Positions 52,250 through 64,000 of a stretch of DNA of 64,000 nucleotides are shown here, in pieces. The stretch's first letter is position 1; each line of letters opens with the position of its first letter. The notes below the pieces were generated by a model. That model worked only from the letters and a program-made list of their open reading frames with translations. It had not been told where the DNA came from and made no database searches. Position numbers and translations under genes: made by a program. Origin of the DNA: Tillandsia leiboldiana (lineage: Eukaryota > Streptophyta > Magnoliopsida > Poales > Bromeliaceae); NCBI GenBank assembly GCA_029204045.2, contig CM055069.1:27074825-27138824 (forward strand). The letters run 5' to 3'.

Positions 52250-54435
52250 GGCGTCGCAGTACGCCAGGTTATAGTCCGAAGTGAGGATATACCGAATACG
52301 GCGTCAGAACTCGATATGGCCATTACGAGTTCACGGTAATGCCGTTTGGGCTAATCAATGCCCTAGCGGTTTTTATGGACATGATGAACCGGATTTTTTT
52401 AAACCATTCCTGGACCAATTTGTAGTGGCTTTATGATGATATCCTCATCTATTTTCCCCGCCCACATAGGAGCATGAGGAGCACCTCCGAGTGGTCACTC
52501 CAGACCCTAAGGGATCAAAAAGCTGTATGCCAAACTCAAAAAGTGTGAGTTTTGGCTCTGTGAGGTCAATTTTCTGGGACATATTGTCGCGGCCACGGGA
52601 ATTGCGGTGGATCCAAGGAAGATAGAATCGGTGACCGACTGGGCTCGCCCGACCACGGTGACGGAAATCCGAAGCTTCCTCGGGCTAGCGGGATATTACC
52701 GACGCTTTGTGGAAGGCTTTTCAAAGATAGCTACTCCCCTTACTCGACTAACCCGAAAGGGGAGAAGTTCGTCTGGACGGATCAATGCCGGAAGAGCTTC
52801 GGGGACTTAAGGACAGACTCACGCGGGCACCGGTACTCACATTGCCACAGCCCGGTGAGGATTACGAGATCTACTGTGACGCGTCTCGAAGTGACTGGGA
52901 AGTGTGTTGATGCAACAAGGGAAAGTCATCGCATACGCGTCAAGACATCTCAAGGATTATGAGCGGAACTATCCTACACACGACTTGGAACTCGCGGCAG
53001 TCGTGTTTGCGTTGAAGCTCTGGAGGCACTACCTTTATGGGGCACAATGTAAGGTGTACTCCGACCACCAGAGCCTCAAATATTTGTTTACGCAAAAGGG
53101 TTGAACTTGCGGCAACGGAGGTGGCTGGAACTACTGAAGGACTACGACTTGTCCATCCATTACCACCCCGGAAAAGCAAACGTGGTGGCCGATGCCTTGA
53201 GTCGGAAGGGACAGGCGGGGGAGACGGACACTGTGCACCCTTACCCAACAGGATCGGCTAATTGCACAATTCTCGCAACTGAGACTGGAGGTGGTGCCAG
53301 CAGGATCAGTTGCGAAATTTATGACCTTGGAGATCAAGCCTACGCTGATAGGGAGGATCACAGAAGGCCAAGCGACGGACCCACAATTACAGCAAGTGCG
53401 GGACAGGTTATCCTCGGAACCAGGTGGGGATTTTGTGATCGGCGTCGACGACGTGTTGAGGTTCCGGGACGAGTCTGCGTACCTGACGTGCCGGAACTAA
53501 GGAGAGAAATTCTTGCGGAAGCGCATAACGCCCCCTACACCGCGCATCCTGGAGGTACAAAAATGTACAGAGACCTAAGACAGACCTTTTGGTGGCCTAA
53601 ACTAAAGAACGATGTGGCGCACTTCGTGGCACGATGTCTGGTGTGCCAACAGGTGAAGACGGAACACCAACGACCGGCTGGAAAACTACAACCATTGCCC
53701 ATACCGGAGTGGAAATGGGAACGGATTACCATGGATTTTGTGACCGATTTTCTGCGATCGCAACAAGGACACGACGCGATATGGGTCATCGTGGACCGTC
53801 TAACGAAATCGGCCCACTTCATACCGATTCACACGACGTGGACTAGGGATCGGCTGGCGCAGACCTATATCGACGAGGTGTGAGGTTGCATGGAGTACCA
53901 TCATCCATAACCTCGGACAGGACACGCGCTTCGTGTCAGACTTTTGGCGGAGTCTGCAGCAGGCATTGGGGACCAAGTTGCAGTTTAGCACGGCTTTTCA
54001 CCCGCAGACGGACGGGCAATCGGAGCGAGTGATCCAGATACTTGAGGATATGCTTCGAGCTTGTGTGCTAAGCCTGGGGGAGGGGTGGTCGCGTTACCTA
54101 CCCCTCGTGGAATTTGCTTACAATAATAGCTATCAGGCTAGTATTCGGATGGCCCCGTACGAAGCCTTGTACGGACGCCGGTGTCGATCGCCCATTTGCT
54201 GGGACGATTTGGGAGAACGAAAACTCCTGGGGCCAGACCTCGTAGAGGAAACGGAAACAAAGGTGCGCCTTATCAGCAGCGGTTGCTGACCGCCCAGAGC
54301 CGGCAGAAAAGTTACGCGGACTGGAGGCGACGGGAACTGGAATTCTCGGTAGGGGATCATGTGTTGCTATGCGTGTCACCGTCTAAGGGGACGAGACGGT
54401 TTGTCATAAGAGGGAAGTTAAGCCCACGGTATGTG
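52250..54435 (+). pseudogene. Gypsy-2 pol (contig C copy)
   Basis: Same pol as 41276-43472. Extra frame breaks (near 52435, 52460, 52755, 52805, 52893, 53100, 53226, 53468, 53880, 53922, 54276) are private to this copy. The TGA before PFEILE is shared. Confidence 0.92.
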
Positions 54436-54438
54436 TGA

Positions 54439-54774
54439 CCGTTCGAAATCTTGGAGCGCGTGGGGCCAGTGGCGTACCGGTTGGCCTTACCGCCAAATCT
54501 TGAACGGGTGCATAACGTTTTCCACGTTTCGATACTCCGAAAATACTTATCTGATCCGTCGCACGTCCTCGACGCCTCGGCCGTTGAGCTGCGGGAAGAC
54601 TTGAGCTTCGAAGAAACGCCGATGCGGATCTTGGCAAGAGAAGAAAAGAACCTTCGTAACCGGACGATCCCCTACGTGAAGGTGCAATGGAGTAACCACG
54701 AGGAGCGCGAGGCGACGTGGGAACTTGAAACAAAAATGAGAGAGTGTTACCCCGAGTTATTTAGTGAGGAGTGA
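54439..54774 (+). pseudogene. Gypsy-2 integrase tail and chromodomain (contig C copy)
   Basis: Protein identical to 43473-43808. Confidence 0.92.
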
Positions 54775-54816
54775 GATTAAGTTTCGAGGGCGAAACTTCT
54801 TTTAAGAGGTAAGTGG

Positions 54817-57799
54817 TGTAATATCATAGATTTTGTAACACTTAATACCTCATGCTAATAAAGTTTCCGTTTAATGTAATTAACGTAAAGGGTTATTTAA
54901 GTCGTTAATTCGGAGGTGCGGGTATTTTTCTGCGATAGAGATCTGAAACGGAGAATGGCAGTGCGATCGGATCGGATTCTGACTTACGAAACTCCCGGAA
55001 AGGGGTAGAAAGTGATCGCAATGGCTAGGGGTGCATCAAAATCCGCATAAGTGATTTGGCACGCTTTCGGAGGAAAAAGATAGAATTATCTTTAAGGAAT
55101 TATCCTGAAGAATCTAATTTGAGGAATTAATTAATTAGGAATTAATTAATTGGGAAATTTAAATACCCAAAGTGGTTATTGTCGTACGAAAAGATATTTC
55201 GTTATCTTCTCCCGAAAGAAAGAAAGACGAAACCCTAACCGGAGGAAACAAGAAGAAAGGTGAAACCCTAATCGAAAGAGAACGGTGGAGAAGAAGGTGA
55301 AAGCTAAAGGATCCAAACCCTCCCGACGAACGCGCCAAAACCGGGAGCGAGAACGGATAGCCGTCTCCTACGATTAGAGGTAAACTAATTTTATTTTGGT
55401 GTAGTTTCGCTTGGTTTTTGGGTATCGGTCTTTCATGAAGTCTAGGAGTAGCCGTTTGCTACCCAACGTGTCATGGCCGCGAAGCCCTAAGGCGTCGTCG
55501 CGCGACCGTAATGCGCGCCGCGCGGGGACGGTGCCCGCGCGGCCGCGGCTAGAGCCACGCGGGATCAAGCTCCCCGCGTTGCCATGGCTAGGGTAAACGC
55601 CGCGTGGGGCGGGTGCCCGCGCGGTGGCGGCATCGCACGTCGCGTGGGGCCATGCCCGCAGGGCAGCCGCGGCGTGTGCCGCGCGGGGCAGGTGCCCGCG
55701 CGGCGGCGGCATCGCATGCCGCGTGGGGCCATGCCCGCGCGGCGGCCGCGGCGCGTGCCGCACCGGCGGGTGCCCGCGAGGCGGCGACATCGCATGCCGC
55801 GCGGGGCCTTGCCCGCGCGGCTGCAGCTAGTGCCGCGCGGGGCCTTGCCCGCGCGGCTGCAGCTAGTGCCGCGCGGCGGGTGCCCGCGCGGCGGCGGCGG
55901 TGGCCCGCACGGCGGCGGCGGTGGTGGTTCATGTCGCGCGGGGCCCTGCCCGCATGACCGCAGTTTGTGCCGCGCGGGCGGGTGCCCGCGCGACGGTGAC
56001 AGCACGTGCCGCGCGGGCGGGTTCCCGCGCGACGGTGACAGCACGTGCCGCGCGGGGCCATGCCCGCGCGGCCATGGCTAATGCTGCGTCGGCGGGTGCC
56101 CGTGCGGTTGCGGCGCGCGGGGTTGGTGCCCCGCGCGGCAGCGGCGGTTACCGCGCGGGGTCGGCGCCCGCGCGGCCGCGGTTTGCGCCATGCGAGGCCG
56201 AGGTCCGCACGATCGCGGAAGGTGCCGCGCGGGGTTGGTGCCCGTGCGGCCGCGGCTTGCACCTCCTGGAGCTAGGGCCCGCGCGGTCACGACAAACGCC
56301 GCGCGGGGCTGGTGCCCGCGCGGCCATACGACCCGTGACACCGCGGGGGCAGCCGCGTCGCTCGACGCGCACGGGCGCCACCGCCGGGTCAAGTTGTCCT
56401 CAGTGTTTTGAGTTGTTTGGGCTCGGTTTATCCACTACTATATTGTTGATCTGACCATGGCTCTTTTGGGGACTACTTCTAGGTCCGGGCGTCAACAGAG
56501 AGCAAGGTTCAGTCTCCGGAATACGCGTTTTGCATAATCAAGGTGGGTAGGTGTTGGTTATTACCGGTGAGGTGTCGTTTCCGAATACTCGTTTTGATAA
56601 AGTAGATACGGTTATAATTTGACTAACCCCCTAGCATGTGAATCCCTTTTACTATTTCAATCGAGCGGCTGCAGTCGCAGGTGCGGTATACTTTTCTGGT
56701 TATAGCGGCTGCGGTCGCAGGTGCGTTATACTACTCTGGTTATAGCGGCTGAGGTCGCAATGCATTAAAACACTCATATTGCTTACACGCACATCGGCAG
56801 TTTGGCCACTGCAGAGGGTGTATTTTTTCGAAAAGATGGTAAGTCATTTACCCGTGTACCCCACAAGGGGAGGTTAGTGGGGACCCCTCAAGGGGAGGCA
56901 GCTGCTACTTGGGCAGTCGAGGGGTTGGAGGCACCAAGAAGATGAGTACGGTATTGGGGTTGGTGCCCAAAATATTCATAAAGCTGGGGTAGGTGCCCAG
57001 CGGGACTTTCAACAGGGATCTAGCGATACATGAGGGGGAGGGGAAAAGTAAATGCCCGGTGACGCGGTGTGTTCTTTCTATTTATTGCGTTTACTTGCTT
57101 GTTCTCTACTTTATCAGTCACTGACAACCGACACTGTGACAGGTTCGAGTAGGGGTGGATTTCGGGACGACGGTGAGGCATCAGTTAGAGGACACTAGCT
57201 AAGAGGGCTAGTAAAACGATACTTTATCTTATTTATCTTATTTATCTTTGGTTATGGCATTACTATGTTTAGTTCAACTGTGATTCATATACTGTGGCTT
57301 CTGATGGATGTTGGAAGGAGGACTTTCTTATAATTAACTGGTGAATGATAGGATGTGTAATTGTGGCTTGTTTTCAAATACAAACCGGTTTCAAAGATGT
57401 TTTCAAAGCAAGTGCCGTGTGGGCACCGATTTTAAAACCCGTGGATTTATCCTTTCAAGTTAATGGTCGCACAAAGAGTTTGCGAAAATGATTTAGAAAA
57501 CTGGGTGCCGTGTGGGCACCGATTTTCAAAACCCATGGGTTTATGCTATAGACTGTATAAGATAGCGGTGATGGTTTGATGTACTATATCCTCTCCTCGT
57601 TGCATGTCATGATTGGAATGGTTAAAGCATTGGAATTGATTGTGACTCCGTGCATATACAAAGGAGACTCCGCCCGTTTGGGGAGCGAATTTGTATATGC
57701 GGCGGGTCTAATACGCGCCGGCGGCAAGGTTCATGTAATTACTTAAGAAAAAAAAAATGGGTACGTTTTTCGTTCCTTTAGAACCTCCGGGGCGTGACA
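54817..57799 (+). repeat. Gypsy-2 3' LTR (contig C copy)
   Basis: Copy of 43851-46834 with the hairpin array at 55515-56360, the triplicate at 56664-56763 and the U5 hairpin at 57652-57700. Followed by GGTAG at 57800-57804. Confidence 0.95.
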
Positions 57800-57804
57800 G
57801 GTAG

Positions 57805-60800
57805 ATTTATCAGATGCAAAATGAAAAGCTTCATCTACTTTAACATTAATAGATTCTACCATCGTTTTAGTTTCGAGGTTAAATACCTGATATGCTCTAC
57901 TATTTGTAGAATAACCCATGAAAATCCCTTCGTCACTTCGAGAGTCGAATTTTTCAAGATTTTCGCGATCACGTAAAATGTAACAGCGACTCCCAAAGAT
58001 TCAAAAATATTTGATATTTGGTTTTCTACAGAACCATAGCTCATATGGTGTATTTAAAGTACCCGGGCACAAATAAACTCGATTAATTACGTAGACCGCG
58101 GTGTTCACTGCTTCAGCCCAAAAATGTAACGGGAGTTTCCGGCTGTGAAGCATAACACGCGCCATCTCTTGTACAACCCTGTTTTTGCGCTCGACTACAC
58201 CATTCTGCTGAGGTGTATAGGGTGCAGAGAATTCATGTTTTATGCCGTTGGAAGTGAAAAATCAATGAATTTAGAATTGATAAATTCTCCACCTCTATCA
58301 CTTCGAACAGGAACGATCTTTTCATTTCTCTCAATCATAACACGATGACAAATCTAATGAAAAGAATCGAAAGTATCCGCTTTCTCTTTTAAAAATGTTA
58401 CCCATGTATATCTAGAGAAATCATCAACCAAAAGAAAAATGTACAATTTACCTCCCAAACTTGGTTGACGAGTCGGCCCCATTAAGTCCATGTGCAGTAA
58501 TTCTAAAGGCCGATTGGTACCCACGAGGTTCAAGTTCTTGTGTGCAGCCCTTGATTGCTTTTCCTTTTGACAACCTCCACACACAATGTTTTCTTTAAAA
58601 GAAAGTTTAGGTACCCCCTTAACCACGTCTTTATTAGAAATCCTTGCTAGTTCCTTAAAATTTATGTGACCTAGTCTTTCATGCCAAAGAGTTTCATTAT
58701 CCAAAGAAACTAGGTTACAATGTTCAGAAATTTTGTTTGGAACTACATAACAATTATTTTTAGATCTAACCCATTTTAAAAAGAATAATTGATCCTTATC
58801 AGTTACAATACATTCTGCTGAAGAAAAATTAACTGAAAAGCCATTATCACATAATTGACTAATGCTAATGAGGTTAGTCTTAAGGCCTTCAACAAATAAA
58901 ACATTGTTCAAAACCGGGCCTTCTGGAATAGTGATTGTCCCTTTTCCAACAATTTTAGAAGAACGACCGTCTCCGAAAACTACAAGTCCTCCGGAGGTTT
59001 TCTCTAAAGTTTGAAAATAATTCTTGTCACCGGTCATGTGACGGTAACACCAACTATCCAGATACCAAGACGAGTTGTCATAAGCATGCAAAGAAGTATG
59101 AACAACAGGACAAGGGAAGATTTCACCTTTGCGCACCCAAACTTTTTTGGAATGCGTCGGCAATGATTGAGAAGTTATTCTCCTTGGTGAAAGCATCTTG
59201 TTTGATTTATCGCTTTTCTTTGACATCGTCTTGTTAGGTGAACTACCAAGGTTCTTTTCCTTTGAAAAATTCTCCTTTGATTTCCGGGGAATGACCTTGT
59301 TGGTAGTTGTTGCAAGAGGCGCTTGATTTGATCGTTTCGCTCCAATCTTGCAATCTCTTCGTATGTGCCCTGCAAAACTACAACGAAAACATACATTTGT
59401 ACTTGATGAACCCGAAGTAGGTGAGGTAGGCTTGTTGTCGTTGTACGCAGTGAATTCCATCGTCGGAGGAGGAGACACCGACTGGGGCACAAAAACCGTC
59501 TTACTCGAACTAGGACTGTCTCCAGTTCGATTGTATCCAAGTCCCAAACGATTTGTTTGACCAAGACCAAGCATCTTATCCAACTTGCTCATTCCTGAAG
59601 AAAATCGCTTCAAATCATCCTTAAGTTGGAAAATGGTCTTCGTCATCTCCATCTTTTCTTGACGAGCCTCGGAATAGAGCTTCAAGAAGTAATTGGCTTT
59701 ATCCACCAGTTTGATGTGTTCCTTCTCGAAATGCTCATTTTTCTCTGGAAGGGAAACATTTTCTTTGATCAAGTTATCCCTTTCCACTTCAAGAGCGTTT
59801 GAGAGAGAAGTTGCCCTTTTTGCTTCTTCTTCAAGATCCTGCAATTTTCTTCTCAAACTCTTGTTTTGTTTTGCCAGTTTCTTTGAATCCTTTAAAAGTT
59901 TATGGTAGGCAAAAGCAAAGTCTTCACCTTCGGAATTACTCGACTCATCGTCCGTCGCATTCTTTTCAACTTGGGAGGAGATGGACAATGAATCGGATGT
60001 ACTTGCCATAAAGCACACGTAAGGTGAAGTTGTGGACGCGTGGAATGTCGTTGCGTTGTTTTCTTCATCACTGGAAGATGACTCAGTGGACGTTGAGGTG
60101 TCATCCCAAGTGACGGCTTGCATTGCCTTCTTCTTCGACGGATTCTTATTGGGACACTCCGTTGAGATGTGACCGTATCCTCGGCACCTGAAGCATTGGA
60201 TTTGTCCCTCCGAGTTCTTTTTGTCTTTTGAAGAACTCTCTTGCTTTCTTGACTTGAAGCTTGAAGAACCTTTGCCTTTCTTCGACTCTACGAAGGATGA
60301 AGTTTTACTTGAATTACCCCTTCGAAAGTTTCGGCGAAATTTTCTTGTCAAGAGCGCAAGTTGCTTCTCAAAATCCTCCATTGATAGGTTCTCATCATCG
60401 TCTGAGGAGGATGAATCCGCGTCTTCTTCTTTTGTTGTTTTCAACGCAAAACCTGAAAACTTGGAAGAAGATGCCTTTTGAGAAGAATAGTTAGTACGAA
60501 AAGTCATTTCATACGTTTGAAGTGCACCAACTAATTCTTCTACATGGATTTCGTCCGGGTGTTTAACTGTTTCAATGGCTGCAACCTTTGGGCGAAATCT
60601 TTCAGGAAGAGTCCTTAAAATCTTTCGTACAACTTTAGATTCCGAAATTTTCTCTCCCAAGTTAGCACATGTATTCACGATGTCTTGCAATCATGTATAG
60701 TAATCTGTGAAAGATTCATTTTCTGCCATGAAAATAGAGTCAAATTTGCTCGTAAGCATTTGTAGTTTTTGAATCTTCACAAGGCTTGTTCCCTCATGTG

Positions 60801-61125
60801 TAACTTGTAGAACATCCCAGATTTCTTTCGCAGTCTCGCATGCCGAGATGCGAGAGAATTCAGTTTGCGACAGAGCATTAAATAAGGCGTTAACTCCTTT
60901 GCCGTTGTAAGAAGATGCATCAATTTCTTCCTTGATCCATTTCGACCTAGGTTTGATGGTGCGAACATCAGCGATAAATTCAGTCGGATTTGACCATCCA
61001 AACTCGATTGATTGCCACACCCGTTCATCGATGGAAATTAAAAATGCTCTCATCCATACTTTCCAGTAGGTATAGTTTGTTCCATCGAAAAACGGTGGTC
61101 TGTTGATGTTTCCACCTTCAACCAT
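57805..61125 (-). pseudogene. Copia-2 gag, protease and integrase (contig C copy)
   Basis: ATG at 61125. Frames 60691-61125 and 58354-60690 are joined by a single in-frame TGA (60691-60693) where Copia-3 has arginine (CGA), a C-to-T change at a CpG. Gag knuckles are CFRCRGYGHISTEC and CFRCSFAGHIRRDC, with a coiled coil between them. The protease active site is D-S-W (59050-59058) instead of D-S-G. A TAG at 58354-58356 ends the frame inside the integrase core, after the first catalytic Asp. The remaining integrase C-terminus (57805-58350) is frameshifted. The element is dead in all pol parts seen. Confidence 0.93.
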
Positions 61126-61145
61126 TGTTTACAACCCTATTCCCT

Positions 61146-61156
61146 CTCTGATACCA
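61146..61156 (-). other. Copia-2 primer binding site (contig C copy)
   Basis: Minus strand TGGTATCAGAG, two bases inside the LTR. Confidence 0.92.
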
Positions 61157-61158
61157 CT

Positions 61159-62454
61159 TGTTGGGTTATGATAATATGGATCTAAATAGGGGAAAAAACA
61201 CCTAGAGGGGGGTGAATAGGTGTAAACAATAAACACTCAAAAATCTTTGCGTAATAAAACCCAATGCGGAAAAGTAAATAACACGCAGAGATTTTACGTG
61301 AAAAACTCCAAAACCAGGAGTAAAAAACCACGGGACCGATCACACGGTGAAATCAACTAAGATTAAACACGTACAAAGGTGATATACCGTACTCACACAC
61401 GACTCAACCTTTTTCCATACGCTCCGAGTTGATCTTCTCCGCTCGCTCCGCAACGCGCCTCGAATCCGCGATTTGCGTCCAACGCCGAATCCACGGCGTC
61501 CAACGTCGAGTCCACGACGTCTGACCGAATCCACGGTCTCCACCAAGTAGTACGTCTCGATCACACGAACGTACCTCGCTCCGAATCCACGAGAGCGGTA
61601 GCACCTTGAATTCACAAGGCCACGCGAATCCACGCGCCGATTTTGGGGAAAATCGTTGTTTTGTTGGTGGTGAAAATCCGCCGAATACTTAAATCAAAGA
61701 TAGATCGGAAATGCCATCTAAGTATTCATTAATTTGATTCTACTCAAAATCTCAGTATGAAAACCTAGAATCAAATTAATCAATATAGATGAAGAAACAT
61801 AGAATAAATCTAGTTATTTCCTTTCTTCTCTATATGTGGATTTATAAGTTTTTCTCCGTTAATTTTCTTCGTTCAATTACGGAATATAAAACTTATTGTG
61901 GATTACGCTAAAAGATGAAATTAGGGTTTACTTATAGGTAAGAAACCATTGGAAGTGGATAAGAATAAAAAACTGACTGTAATAGAATTTTTTCCGCACG
62001 ATGGTCCGGACTGGATTTGGCTTGATCCGGACTGTCGTTGTTTTTCAGAGAATTCCTGAAAAACCAGTGTTCGGGGTCCAGACTGAAATACCCACGGTCC
62101 GGACTGTTCATGCGATTTCTGCAAAATCTACGTTCGGGGTCCGGACTGAACCAAGGATGTTCCGGATTGGATTTGCGTATGAGCCTACCTATGTTCAGGG
62201 TCCGGACTGTAGTACCCTGATCCGGATCCTGAACATGTAGCAGTCCAGTTTCATGATTTTTAAGCAATTAAAAATTCATCCAAGTGTTTCTACACAATAA
62301 GAAGTATTCGGATCACCAAGATTATTTAATTAAACGTACTTGATCCTTTTGAATTCTTCTTTCTTGAGATTTAGGTATATGATCCAAACATCTTCATCTT
62401 CAATCTTCAAGACTTAAACACTTTCACGAAATACGCCTAACAAATTCCTTAACA
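61159..62454 (-). repeat. Copia-2 5' LTR (contig C copy)
   Basis: 1296 bp; CCGG-centred palindromes at 62000-62235. It begins TGTTAAGG on the minus strand at 62454. It matches the Copia-1 LTR in order and motif type. Confidence 0.93.
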
Positions 62455-63759
62455 CACAACACCAACAGGAACCTGTACCTCTAGTGCACGTGGTAACAAC
62501 TCTACCTCTAGTCCATGCAGGAAAGCAAAATACTCTAACTCAGACTGCTGTAATGAAATCATACCTGCGACAACCCGATCCACTGCCGTGGCGCCCTCCA
62601 ACCGGGTGGCACAGACTCATCCGCTCAATGCTGGTGGTCGTCGCTCAGTCTGCGTCGACGTCAAAGTCCAGTCGGTCAGAAAATATCTAGACTATCCACA
62701 TAGGAAGCACGACCTCTGCCTTTGCACACACTAGGGCAACGAATGGGGCCCTCCGTAGATAACACATCCATGCTACCGCCGCTGCTGATACTGATACTAC
62801 TGTTGAGACTGCTGGTACTGCGGTTGCTGCTGGGGTCCACCAGATCTCTGGCGCCTCTGAATCCCACGATCCTCAAGGCGAAATCGTGGAGGTCTCGGAG
62901 GCTCCTGCCTACTTGTCTGTCCTCCGTCATCAGGCGCTGGGCGCTTCACGCCCAAACTCCCACCGGGGGCTGTGCTCCACTCAGTCAAAATCGCATTCCC
63001 TCGTTCCACATAAAGGGCCTGCTCCATCGATGCGTCCAAAGTCTGCAGTCTGCGTGACCGGACAAACTGATAGATATCTCGGCGCAATCTCCGCTTGAAC
63101 ATGTAAATCCGATGCGCCTCATCTCTGGCCGCGTGTGGTACATTATCCAATAGCCGGTTGAAATCCACGATGCACTCCTGCACAGTACGGTCTCCCTGTC
63201 GGAGATTCTTCAACTCCTCTTCCAGCTTCTGTCTAACACTCTCGGGGAAGAAAGCTCCAAGAAGAAGGCTGCGGAACTCCGCCCAAGTAAGCAACTGGGT
63301 CCCAGGCGGACCGACAAGTCGCATTCGGCGCCACCAAGCCTCGGCATTGTGCTCCAACAAGTTTGTCGCCAAAAGAATCTGAAACCGCTCCTCAATAAAA
63401 AGGCTCTCGAAAAGTCACTCCATCGTCGTGATCCAAGACTCTGCCTTCCACGGTTCCAAGCTCAAACCTGCGAATCGGGGTGGATCAGACTGCCAGGACT
63501 GGCTTCATCAATCGATGATGTCCCAAAGCTCATCTACTATCAGCTATCCACCCTGCCTCGGCACTACTCGTCGGCACGGAAGGGGCTGCTCACTCAATCG
63601 ATGCCACTGGTATAGCTGGAGATGCCACTACATAGGAAGAAAGTGCTGGAGGACACTCAGGCGGTGCTGCAACTGGCTGTGCTCTCTGCTCTGACAGGCG
63701 CATCAACGTTCCATGGCCTCCTCCTGGCGTCGGACAGCCTCCGACATCTATGCCATCTG
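62455..63759 (-). pseudogene. Gypsy-3 gag and start of protease
   Basis: Minus strand. The clearest frame is 62797-63372: LLATNLLEHNAEAWWRRMR, then WAEFRSLLLGAFFPESVRQK, LRQGDRTVQEC and FNRLL, the retrotransposon gag (capsid) domain. A Pro/Gln-rich linker (SGGPQQQPQYQQSQQ) comes next. The N-terminal part, 63373-63500, is in the same frame (LEPWKAESWITTME) but holds a TGA at 63415-63417. Around 62480-62650 is protease-region sequence related to Gypsy-1. Copia-2 cuts it on the left and Copia-4 on the right. Confidence 0.85.
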
Positions 63760-64000
63760 TGTGGGTTATGTTAATATGGATCTGAATAGGGGAAAAACCA
63801 CATAGAGGGGGGGTGAATAGGTGTAAACAATAAACACACCAAATCGTTGCGTAAAAAAAAATAACCCAATGCGGAAAATAAATAAAGTACGCAAGATTTA
63901 CGTGGAAAACTCCATTACAGGAGTAAAAAACCACGGGACCAATAACATGGCGAAATCCACTAAGATTAAACACGTACAAGGTGATTTACCATAACCCTAC
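63760..64000 (-). repeat. Copia-4 LTR, edge only
   Basis: Starts (plus) TGTGGGTTATG and runs through the CACATAG...TAGGTG hairpin region and the leader of a SIRE-type LTR in the same order as 50191 onward. Read on the minus strand it is the 3' end of a LTR. The rest lies beyond the window. Confidence 0.85.

Larger units (their letters stand above)
57800..62454 (-). mobile_element. Copia-2, 5' half (contig C copy)
   Basis: Cleaner copy of 46835-51473: integrase, protease, gag, PBS and 5' LTR on the minus strand. To the left is the Gypsy-2 LTR; to the right is Gypsy-3 gag/PR sequence. Confidence 0.93.
51661..62542. repeat. Second copy of 40686-51560 (contig overlap)
   Basis: Colinear through the Gypsy-2 gag end, 5S-like piece, pol, 3' LTR and Copia-2 5' half. 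Indels are dense at its left end (51661-53100), while contig B is worse near its own right end. A few substitutions also differ. Confidence 0.92.

Overview
The window is repeat-rich intergenic DNA from a seed plant. It holds no host gene, tRNA gene, full rRNA gene or CRISPR array that I can support. Nearly every base belongs to LTR retrotransposons nested inside one another. The plant assignment rests on SIRE/Maximus-type Ty1/copia elements (long gag, env-like ORF, LTRs ending in ATAACCCAACA), a Tekay/Del-type Ty3/gypsy chromovirus with a C-terminal chromodomain, and initiator-Met-tRNA primer binding sites next to the LTRs. I cannot name the species.

The sequence is three contigs joined by two 100-N gaps: A = 1-21315, B = 21416-51560, C = 51661-64000. 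The start of B (21416-34833) repeats the end of A (7876-21315) almost base for base. The start of C (51661-62542) repeats the end of B (40686-51560). In each case the copies stop exactly at the gap. The simplest reading is that the contigs overlap (two haplotypes or unmerged ends), so about 24 kb of the window is duplicated on paper and the real locus is near 40 kb. Both copies are annotated below; the second copy is marked as such.

Layout of the collapsed locus, left to right: (1) Gypsy-1, minus strand: decayed RT/PR/gag and a LTR of about 4.1 kb (1-6056). (2) The 3' end of Copia-1, plus strand: env-like C-terminus and 3' LTR (6057-8194), cut by Gypsy-1. (3) The 3' half of Copia-2, minus strand: env-like ORF, spacer, RT-RNase H (8195-12320). 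(4) Gypsy-2, plus strand chromovirus, inserted in Copia-2 pol with a GGTAG target duplication. (5) Copia-3, minus strand, inserted in the Gypsy-2 5' LTR with an AAGGC duplication; it is the youngest and best preserved element. (6) The 5' half of Copia-2: integrase, protease, gag, PBS and 5' LTR (46835-51473, again 57800-62454). (7) Gypsy-3, minus-strand gag into which Copia-2 inserted. (8) The edge of another copia LTR (Copia-4).

The most interesting biology is in the copia elements. Between pol and the env-like ORF, both Copia-2 and Copia-3 carry a block of palindromic CCGG-centred repeats, then a TATA box, then a putative 5'-UTR intron of about 385 nt ending 29 nt before the env-like ATG. 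The same repeats lie upstream of the TATA box in their LTRs. This suggests that the env-like ORF has its own U3-derived promoter and an intron-bearing leader. Gypsy-2 has its own oddities: a gag without a capsid core but with four zinc knuckles, a 54-nt fragment resembling the internal promoter region of 5S rRNA where protease and the start of RT should be, and a GC-rich array of hairpins in each LTR.
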